DNA of 5,334 bases from Proteiniphilum sp. (GTDB lineage Bacteria; Bacteroidota; Bacteroidia; Bacteroidales; Dysgonomonadaceae). Below are positions 1 to 5,334 of the stretch, piece after piece. Under the pieces are notes generated by a model. The model saw only the letters and a program-made list of their open reading frames with translations. It was not told where the DNA came from and ran no database searches. How positions within the stretch are numbered: position 1 is the stretch's first letter; every line of letters begins with the position of its first letter. The stretch covers positions 1 to 5,334 of the forward strand of contig JAISZV010000300.1 of assembly GCA_031284475.1 (NCBI GenBank). The letters are read 5' to 3'. The translations under genes were made by a program, and so were the position numbers.

Positions 1-2
1 AA

Positions 3-36
3 TTATTCACATTGTTACATTATTCACATTGTCACA
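3..36. repeat. 17-base tandem repeat downstream of the susD-like gene
   Basis: Two head-to-tail copies of a 17-base unit, TTATTCACATTGTTACA (3-19) and TTATTCACATTGTCACA (20-36), differ at one base. Three further bases of the unit follow at 37-39. On the minus strand the unit reads as alternating AATGTGAC and AATGTGAATA words, so a smaller period of about 8-9 bases is nested inside. It starts six bases after the stop codon of the susD-like gene, and the window edge may hide more copies. There is no GC-rich stem, so it does not look like an intrinsic terminator. Its function is unknown. Confidence 0.8.
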
Positions 37-41
37 TTAAT

Positions 42-1667
42 TTAATATCCCTGATTCTGTGTCAGGTTCTGATTGGCTCCTATATCGTCAGAAGGAATAG
101 GATATATCTTATATATGTCGGCAACGGATTTTCCTGCGGGCGCATTGCCTTTCCACGGCCATATATAAGAGGATCCGGTAAACTTTCCGAAACGTACCAG
201 GTCGGTGCGACGCTGTGCCTCGAAGAAAAATTCCCGTCCTCTCTCATCCAGAATAAAATCGAGCGTAAGCTGGTTGGCGGTAATTGTAGCCGCGTTATCA
301 TTCGTGTAAGCGCGCCGGCGCAGGTCGTTTACCAATTGCAACGCAGTAGACTGATCGCCTCCGGTTCCGCCTCTCAAGACCGCTTCTGCATAATTGAGGT
401 AGATCTCGCCCAAACGAAAGAGCGGAAAATCGGTATACACAATATTGCCGGGCGGGAGTGTTCCGTCGCTGTAAGTATTGTAGTATTTCACGACCGGTAT
501 TCCGTTATCGGAAAAGAGAGAAGGGTCTATAATTTCGTAGCTCTTGGTTTGATCGGTACGGATCATCGAGAAACGGGCGTCATCTTCATGCCTGTTTTCC
601 CTCTCGAAAAAGTTTAACAGGGAAACCAATGCGCGGTTACCTTGCCATGCGCCCACCGAATTTATTTCGGCTTGCAGGGCGGAAGGAACCGTACTGCTCA
701 TCAGGAACGTCATTCCTCCCCAGGTCTGGGTCTCTTCTCCTTCGTAACGGACAGGAAGGATCATTTCCGCCGAGTTGTGATTATCGGCTGTGAATACGTT
801 CCGGTAAACCGGATCGAGCGTGAAATTTTCGTCAAGCGCCTTCTTGCTGTAGGTGATACTTTCCGTATATTTATTTATGCCTGTATAGGCTTCGGCGTTG
901 AGATACAGGCGCGAGAGCAGCGCCCAGTTTGCGGCTTTATGAGCGCGACCGTAATAGGTTCTGTTATATCCCACAAAAACAGCGAGCATATCTCCTTCAC
1001 ATTCCTTCAGTTCTTTTTCGATGTAATCGAACAGATCTTCCGCCATAATCTGCGGAGGGAGCGTACTGCCTACCGGACTATCTTCGTTCACAAAAGGTAC
1101 ATTCCTGAACATATCGAGCAGATAGTAATAAGAGAGCGCACGCATAAAGCGGGCTTCGGCGCGGTATGCTCTGATCTGTGTTTTTACTTCCTCGCTTGCT
1201 CCCCTTGAGGAGAGTTTGTCTTCGGTTGTTTCTCTCAGTAATGCATTGGCTAAGTTGATCTGATAATAAAGGCGATAGTAGAATCCCTTGATGAAAACAT
1301 TGTTCGCCGTCCATGTCATATAGTTCAGATCGGGTATGCCCACATCATTCCAGGCGCAGAGCGTTTCGTCGGTGGGCAGTTGTTGCAAGTTCCAGAGGCC
1401 TCTCAGAAAAGAGGCCTGGCTTCCGCCGTCCACACCCGCCACATCGGGATCGCCGTCGCCGCCGCTGTTGCCGCTAATGGCCAGGCCGGCATAAATTTTG
1501 GCAAGCAGTTCCTGATAAGGCCCTATTTCACTTCCGAAAACCACTTCCGACACTAATTCTTCCTTGTCGAGCGGGATGGTGTTCAAGTCGTCGAGACAGG
1601 AGGAAAGCCCTGCAATCGTCGCACTGATTGTTACGATGAACAGAAATATATATTTTATTCGTTTCAT
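42..1667 (-). CDS. SusD/RagB-family surface glycan-binding lipoprotein
   Basis: This outer-membrane lipoprotein should act as the glycan-capturing lid over the SusC-like transporter encoded just upstream. With the ATG at 1667 it has 541 residues, close to B. thetaiotaomicron SusD (about 551). A hydrophobic signal peptide ends in the lipobox LSSC, so Cys24 is the lipidated residue. The following LDD fits the acidic surface-export signal of Bacteroidota lipoproteins. Family hallmarks are LPTDE (97-101), YRAEARFMRAL (168-178), DERGREFFFEAQRRTDLVRFG (474-494) and the C-terminal YPIP...NQNLTQNQGY (522-541). Positions matching the SusD starch site, aligned from memory, are Asp80, Arg89, Trp106, Asn107 (approximately), Trp316 in place of Tyr, and Trp341. 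This suggests a glucan ligand, but the same aromatic positions recur in SusD relatives with other substrates. An in-frame TTG at 1676 would add three residues; the ATG is preferred. The gene begins 12 bases after the susC-like stop, so co-transcription is likely. The family call is firm; the substrate is inference. Confidence 0.95.
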   Translation of the reverse strand: MKRIKYIFLFIVTISATIAGLSSCLDDLNTIPLDKEELVSEVVFGSEIGPYQELLAKIYAGLAISGNSGGDGDPDVAGVDGGSQASFLRGLWNLQQLPTDETLCAWNDVGIPDLNYMTWTANNVFIKGFYYRLYYQINLANALLRETTEDKLSSRGASEEVKTQIRAYRAEARFMRALSYYYLLDMFRNVPFVNEDSPVGSTLPPQIMAEDLFDYIEKELKECEGDMLAVFVGYNRTYYGRAHKAANWALLSRLYLNAEAYTGINKYTESITYSKKALDENFTLDPVYRNVFTADNHNSAEMILPVRYEGEETQTWGGMTFLMSSTVPSALQAEINSVGAWQGNRALVSLLNFFERENRHEDDARFSMIRTDQTKSYEIIDPSLFSDNGIPVVKYYNTYSDGTLPPGNIVYTDFPLFRLGEIYLNYAEAVLRGGTGGDQSTALQLVNDLRRRAYTNDNAATITANQLTLDFILDERGREFFFEAQRRTDLVRFGKFTGSSYIWPWKGNAPAGKSVADIYKIYPIPSDDIGANQNLTQNQGY

Positions 1668-1679
1668 ATTTTTCAAGAA

Positions 1680-4600
1680 TTAAAAGTTTAAATTAAGCCC
1701 AAGGATAAATACGCGCGGGTGGGGATAGATGTTGTTGTCTATGCCGTCGTTGGTAAATTCGGGATCGAGCCCTTTGTATTTCGTAATCACTAACGGATTC
1801 TGTACGGTAAAATGAATCCTGCCGGAATGAGAACCGTTGAGCAGGTGGGTGAAATTATATCCCAGGGAGACGTTATCCATCTTTAAGAAAGATGCATTCT
1901 GGATATAATAGCTCGATTGGTAGTGTACTGCGTCGAAATTGGTGAATGTCGCGCTGTTCACTCTGTTCTTCAGCCATCCGGAAGGGTCGTAAGTGATTGA
2001 TTTGGATTCGCGGTTCGATTGTATGTTGTTATAGACGTAATTTCCGATGTTGGCTCGCAGTGAGAAGTTGAGATCCCAGTTTTTGTAAGACAATTGGGAA
2101 GAAAGTCCCATAAACACATCGGGCGCTGCGTTTTTGTACACGATCAGATCTTCTTCGTTGATTTGTCCGTCTGCATTTTGATCCACGAACACTCCGTCCA
2201 GAGGTCTTCCGTCATTATCATATACCTGTTCATGCACGTAGAAAGAACCGGAAGGATAATTCACGCTGTGGATGGCAATATTGTTTCCCGTACCGCCGTC
2301 GATACCTCCGAAGCGTACGCCCACATAGTTGGGATCATCATTGATGGTCAGCTTGGTGATCCTGTTTTTGTTATAAGTAACGTTGTAACTTATATTCCAG
2401 TTCAGATCCTTGCTTACGACAGGCCGTCCCGTAATGCTGAACTCAACCCCCTTATTTTCCAGCTCGCCTACATTGGTCAGCAACTGGTTGCTGAAATTTG
2501 TTCCGGCGGCGATGCCTACGGTATTCAGCAGGTCGGCGGTTTTACGATAGTACACATCGAATGTACCGTTAATACGGTTGTTCATGAATCCGAAATCCAG
2601 TCCGGCATTATAGGTGGCGGTTTCTTCCCACTTCAGATTTTCGTCGTATGCCAACGGGCGGATCAGGGGAACTTTGGTTTCTCCGAAGAAATAATTGGCG
2701 CCGGCTTTACTGTAGCTATATCTTCCCATCCAGGGATAATCGCCGCTGCCCAGGTTCTGTTGTCCCGTAACTCCATACCCTAAGCGTAATTTCAGGTCGG
2801 ACATCGCATCTCCGCTCCCTTCCATAAAAGGTTCGTTAATGATACGCCAGGCGAAAGCCGCGGAGGGGAACAATCCCCATTTATTACCCGGACTGAACCG
2901 GGAAGAACCGTCGTTACGCAGTGTGAGTGTGAGAAGATAACGTTCAAGCAACGAATAATTCAAACGGCCGAAGAAAGAGATCACATAACTTTCCGTAGAA
3001 TAGTCATTTCCCTCCTTGTAGAACTCATTTCCTGTTTGGGAAGCCTTGGCGGGCGAATAAGGATATTTATTTTCTTCTTCACTATAGAAGCGCTGCCAGG
3101 AGTAACCGCCCATGGCGTCTATTCTATGTACGCCGAAATTGTTCGTATAGTTCAGATAGAAATCGAGCAGCGTGTTGCTTTTGTGTTGGTAATAGGTGGA
3201 ATTTTCTCCCCAACCGGACTTATAATCTCCCCATACCCAGCTCATGGGAGAGTTGTCTGTAATGATCACGTCCCCATTGCTTTCGGAAATATCGTAACCC
3301 ATATTGAGGTTGGCTCTCAGCCCTTCCAGAAACGGAAGGTTATAATCGACTTGCAGGTTGCCGATGCTTCTGTAGACTTCTGATCTGTCGGATTTTTGTT
3401 CCAGTATGGCGAGCGGGTTGGCCAGTCCTATATCGATGGGCGTTCCGTCGGCTTTGAGCGACATATAATACCCGTTTCCGTAACGGGAATTGACGGAACG
3501 GATCGGCATGGTCGGATCGAACTGAGTGGCTGAGTTGATGGAGCCTTGATCCGCAAAACGGTTGGTATTGTACACTCCTTTCGCGTTTAACTGCACTCTC
3601 AGTGAACCGTCGAGAAAACTTGGCGAAAGGTTGACGCTTCCGGTATACCGTTTTAAACCGGAGGTTCGCAGGATACCGTTCTCATTGGTATATCCTACGG
3701 AAAGACGATAGGGTAGAATGTCTCCTGCGGCGCCGGAAACGCTGATGTTATGGTCGGTGCCGGCTGCAATCCTGAAGATTTCATTCTGCCAGTTGGTTTT
3801 GGTATTGCCTAACGCGGCCGCCTGTTGGCTGCCTTCCCCGAAAGAGTTGATAACATAATTCCTGAAAGCGGATGCATCCATTACATCCACTAATCCTGTT
3901 TTAGCGCTGAGGGACATATTTCCGTTGTAAGCCACCTTCAGTTTTCCGCTATGTCCTTTTTTGGTTGTAATAATAATCACGCCGTTCGAGGCGCGCGAAC
4001 CATAGATGGCAGTTGCAGAGGCGTCTTTCAATACGGTAAATGTTTCGATGTCGTTTGCATTGATCGTGCTTAACGGATCAGCCATGCCGTTGATGCCTGT
4101 CGTATTATCTACCGGTACCCCGTCGATAACGATCAACGGATCGTTACTCGCCGACATGGACGAACCGCCGCGAATGCGGATGCTGGAAGCCGATCCGGGC
4201 GCCCCGCCCGAGGAAACTACGCTCAAGCCCGCCACTTGTCCCGCCAGTAATGCGGAAGGAGAGGTGGCAAGCCCTTTGTTTATTTTTGTCGCATCTATAG
4301 CGACCACTGAGCCTGTGGCGTCATCTTTCCGTACGGTTCCGTAACCGATTACTACCACCTCTTCCAGCAACTCCGTATCTTCCTCCATCGTTATATTGAT
4401 GGTTGTTCTGTTGTTGATAGGGATGGATTGCGGCCTGTAACCGATGTAGCTTATCTCCAGTACGCCGTCTGTAGGAGCCTGAAGCGTAAAATTACCGTCA
4501 TAATCGGTAATTGTTCCCGAGTAAGTGCCTTGTAAAAGAATATTGGCGCCGATAATAGGTTCGCCGGCAATATCCGTTACCGTTCCTTTCACATTTATCG

Positions 4601-4697
4601 TAGCGCCGGTTTGGGCGCTGGCCGACAAAATCATTAGCATGACTGATAACACTGTCATCAGAAACGCTCTCATAGTTCTTTTGAAATTTACATACAT
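1680..4697 (-). CDS. SusC/RagA-family TonB-dependent outer-membrane transporter
   Basis: This 1005-residue outer-membrane barrel should import oligosaccharides captured by its SusD-like partner, using TonB-ExbBD energy. The signal peptide likely cleaves at ASA|Q (28/29). A carboxypeptidase-regulatory-like domain follows at about 37-110 (VKGTVTDIAGEPIIGANILL, then GTITDYDGNF). A TonB-box-like EEVVVIGYG lies at 112-120. The plug is about 124-250, with IRGGSS near 175-180, PLIVIDGVPV (187-196) and the SusC signature LKDASATAIYGSRASNGVI (223-241). The rest is the 22-strand-type barrel, ending in VFILGLNLNF with a terminal Phe, the usual assembly signal. Residues 839-850 (DQNADGQINEED) form an EF-hand-like loop that may bind calcium. 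Length matches the family and the frame is intact. There is no STN domain ahead of residue 37, so control by a FecI/FecR-type sigma/anti-sigma pair is unlikely. The ATG at 4697 is preferred over the one at 4673 because it supplies the basic residues (Lys6, Arg7) expected before the hydrophobic stretch; no Shine-Dalgarno sequence is present, as is usual in this phylum. The substrate is not fixed by sequence. Confidence 0.97.
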   Translation of the reverse strand: MYVNFKRTMRAFLMTVLSVMLMILSASAQTGATINVKGTVTDIAGEPIIGANILLQGTYSGTITDYDGNFTLQAPTDGVLEISYIGYRPQSIPINNRTTINITMEEDTELLEEVVVIGYGTVRKDDATGSVVAIDATKINKGLATSPSALLAGQVAGLSVVSSGGAPGSASSIRIRGGSSMSASNDPLIVIDGVPVDNTTGINGMADPLSTINANDIETFTVLKDASATAIYGSRASNGVIIITTKKGHSGKLKVAYNGNMSLSAKTGLVDVMDASAFRNYVINSFGEGSQQAAALGNTKTNWQNEIFRIAAGTDHNISVSGAAGDILPYRLSVGYTNENGILRTSGLKRYTGSVNLSPSFLDGSLRVQLNAKGVYNTNRFADQGSINSATQFDPTMPIRSVNSRYGNGYYMSLKADGTPIDIGLANPLAILEQKSDRSEVYRSIGNLQVDYNLPFLEGLRANLNMGYDISESNGDVIITDNSPMSWVWGDYKSGWGENSTYYQHKSNTLLDFYLNYTNNFGVHRIDAMGGYSWQRFYSEEENKYPYSPAKASQTGNEFYKEGNDYSTESYVISFFGRLNYSLLERYLLTLTLRNDGSSRFSPGNKWGLFPSAAFAWRIINEPFMEGSGDAMSDLKLRLGYGVTGQQNLGSGDYPWMGRYSYSKAGANYFFGETKVPLIRPLAYDENLKWEETATYNAGLDFGFMNNRINGTFDVYYRKTADLLNTVGIAAGTNFSNQLLTNVGELENKGVEFSITGRPVVSKDLNWNISYNVTYNKNRITKLTINDDPNYVGVRFGGIDGGTGNNIAIHSVNYPSGSFYVHEQVYDNDGRPLDGVFVDQNADGQINEEDLIVYKNAAPDVFMGLSSQLSYKNWDLNFSLRANIGNYVYNNIQSNRESKSITYDPSGWLKNRVNSATFTNFDAVHYQSSYYIQNASFLKMDNVSLGYNFTHLLNGSHSGRIHFTVQNPLVITKYKGLDPEFTNDGIDNNIYPHPRVFILGLNLNF

Positions 4698-4781
4698 GTT
4701 GCTAACTTTATAAGATTAACTGATTAATACTCAATTTATTCTCTATAAACACAAAGTTGCGGGTATCACAAAAACAATAAA

Positions 4782-4811
4782 AAATGAAAGGTCAATGGAT
4801 ATTTTTCATTT
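4782..4811 (-). other. AT-rich hairpin in the predicted leader RNA
   Basis: The arms AAATGAAA (4782-4789) and TTTCATTT (4804-4811) are perfect 8-base inverted repeats separated by 14 bases. Read on the minus strand, the hairpin is followed at once by a T-rich run (about 4784-4770). It could act as a weak terminator or attenuator in the 5' leader, or be chance in AT-rich DNA. Each arm has only one G or C, so the stem would be weak. Confidence 0.25.
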
Positions 4812-4842
4812 ATTATAATTAATGCCTCCTCACTTCCGGCGT

Positions 4843-4850
4843 CAAAGTTA
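4843..4850 (-). promoter_or_regulatory. Candidate Bacteroidota -7 promoter element
   Basis: On the minus strand these bases read TAACTTTG, a full match to the Bacteroides sigma-ABfr -7 consensus TAnnTTTG. Transcription would start near 4840-4838, giving a leader of about 140 bases before the susC-like ATG. No good -33 TTTG is present at the expected spacing (around 4871-4874); TTTTC at 4879-4875 is the nearest. A promoter lacking a -33 box would fit dependence on an activator. A second element, CAACTTTG (4759-4752), has one mismatch and would give a leader of about 50 bases. Confidence 0.45.
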
Positions 4851-4881
4851 GATTTTCTTAAACGGAACGGGATTGAAAAGG

Positions 4882-4893
4882 AGTTAATTAACT
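4882..4893. promoter_or_regulatory. Perfect 12-base palindrome, possible operator
   Basis: AGTTAATTAACT is its own reverse complement. Its centre lies about 41 bases upstream of the candidate -7 element, near -47 relative to the predicted start, where an activator or polymerase contact could sit. It is very AT-rich, so chance occurrence is a real alternative. Confidence 0.3.
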
Positions 4894-4918
4894 TCGTTTG
4901 ATTGTGCAAACGATTGCA
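4894..4918. promoter_or_regulatory. Overlapping inverted repeats, LacI-like operator candidate
   Basis: Two inverted repeats share bases. TCGTTTG (4894-4900) and CAAACGA (4907-4913) are perfect 7-base arms around a 6-base spacer. TGCAAACGATTGCA (4905-4918) is a 14-base near-palindrome with a central CG and six of seven symmetric pairs. That form resembles LacI-family operators such as those of PurR and CcpA (AAACG half-sites, central CG). It lies 55 bases upstream of the candidate -7 element, a position more typical of activation than of steric repression. The cognate regulator is not in the window. Confidence 0.4.
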
Positions 4919-5092
4919 TTTTTTTGAGTGATAAAAGTTGAACTATCAGTTAGTTATGTTTTGGCGCATGAGGGTGTGAAAATGCTCGTCCGAAGCGATA
5001 ATGTATGTCTTTGCGGAAAGAACATTTACTCTACTCCTGTCTTTTTGATGTAAAGCGTAAGGGAAAAGGCTACTGACCGGCGTACCGTTTTT

Positions 5093-5334
5093 TTATTTTT
5101 TGTTTTTCCTTCGCGTTTTTAATTTGGGGAACAGCACTCTCCTTCTTTTTGTGCTGCCGGCGATTCTCGCTTTCAACAGCATAAGAAAACGCTTGCTGGG
5201 ATTGCTTTTTAAATAAGATTCAATGTGACGGTCGCGTTTTTCTTCCAGTATCTGCTCGATCTCTATGAGAATACCCGATTCTTCCACGTCGCCAAATTCG
5301 TCATTGATGGCGGTGCCGAAAAAACGCATACTGG
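5093..5334 (-). CDS. 3' end of an unrecognised gene with a basic C-terminus (partial)
   Basis: About 80 codons are visible, ending in TAA at 5095-5093. The frame stays open to the window edge, so the ATG at 5329 may be internal rather than the start. The visible part begins SMRFFGTAINDEFGDVEESG, followed by a probable charged helix (ILIEIEQILEEKRDRHIESYL). It closes with a strongly basic tail rich in Lys and Arg (STKRRRVLFPKLKTRRKNKK). There is no transmembrane segment in this part. The tail could contact nucleic acid or acidic lipid, but that is speculation. I do not recognise the family. It lies 395 bases upstream of the susC-like gene on the same strand and probably belongs to a separate transcription unit. 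Confidence 0.6.
   Translation of the reverse strand, partial: SMRFFGTAINDEFGDVEESGILIEIEQILEEKRDRHIESYLKSNPSKRFLMLLKARIAGSTKRRRVLFPKLKTRRKNKK

Larger units (their letters stand above)
4698..5092. other. 395-base intergenic control region upstream of the susC-like gene
   Basis: No convincing gene lies here; the longest minus-strand reading frames are about 20 codons. The right part (about 4930-5092) shows no clear terminator for the upstream gene. The middle (4882-4918) has clustered inverted repeats. The left part (4698-4850) has a -7-type promoter element and an AT-rich hairpin ahead of the transporter start. The gap's length, set against 12 bases between the two transporter genes, suggests that transcription of the pair starts here. 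Confidence 0.7.

Noticed and set aside
12..617. Plus-strand open frame of 201 codons
   Set aside because: It lies opposite the well-supported susD-like gene; its translation shows no family motif or domain pattern.
642..1208. Plus-strand open frame of 188 codons
   Set aside because: It is antisense to the susD-like gene and resembles no known protein; treated as a shadow frame.
2094..2783. Plus-strand open frame of 229 codons
   Set aside because: It is entirely antisense to the susC-like gene. Its length is explained by codon bias on the real strand.
4941..4955. AACTA-N5-TAGTT inverted repeat
   Set aside because: The arms are five bases in AT-rich sequence and about 90 bases upstream of the candidate promoter; not distinguishable from chance.
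4954..5025. Minus-strand mini-ORF of 23 codons in the intergenic gap
   Set aside because: It is short, has no ribosome-binding signal or recognisable motif, and is expected by chance.
5078..5094. CGG-CGTA-CCG followed by seven T on the plus strand, terminator-like
   Set aside because: The stem has only three base pairs and the T-run is on the wrong strand for the genes present. No plus-strand gene ends here.
1..5334. CRISPR array, tRNA, rRNA, insertion sequence or phage genes
   Set aside because: No spaced repeats of CRISPR type, cloverleaf-like segments, transposase motifs or terminal inverted repeats were seen.

Overview
The window is a piece of a Bacteroidota chromosome, most likely order Bacteroidales. 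The evidence is a SusC/SusD outer-membrane pair, found almost only in this phylum, AT-rich translation starts without a Shine-Dalgarno sequence, and a Bacteroides-type -7 promoter element (TAnnTTTG). Family and genus cannot be fixed from the sequence; a relative of Parabacteroides or Dysgonomonas is only a guess. All three supported genes lie on the minus strand, so they read from right to left.

Layout, in transcription order. (1) 5334-5093: the 3' end of an unrecognised gene with a very basic C-terminus, cut by the window edge. (2) 5092-4698: a 395-base non-coding gap. It holds overlapping inverted repeats that look like operators (4882-4918), a perfect -7 promoter match (4850-4843) and an AT-rich hairpin in the predicted leader. 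(3) 4697-1680: a 1005-residue SusC/RagA-type TonB-dependent transporter with signal peptide, carboxypeptidase-regulatory-like domain, TonB-box-like stretch, plug and barrel. It has no STN domain. (4) 12 bases later, 1667-42: a 541-residue SusD/RagB-type surface lipoprotein. (5) 1-41: the start of the downstream spacer, with two copies of a 17-base tandem repeat.

The pair should form one complex. The SusD-like lipoprotein is a lid that captures an oligosaccharide outside the cell, and the SusC-like barrel, powered by TonB-ExbBD, moves it into the periplasm. The SusD-like protein resembles Bacteroides thetaiotaomicron SusD (as recalled from memory) around the starch-contact residues and the C-terminus, so a starch or other glucan substrate is a reasonable but unproven guess. 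No glycoside hydrolase or regulator gene is in view. The missing STN domain argues against sigma/anti-sigma control; the LacI-like palindrome upstream suggests a DNA-binding sugar-responsive regulator.

No novel system is evident. The least explained parts are the operator cluster, the downstream tandem repeat and the truncated upstream gene.
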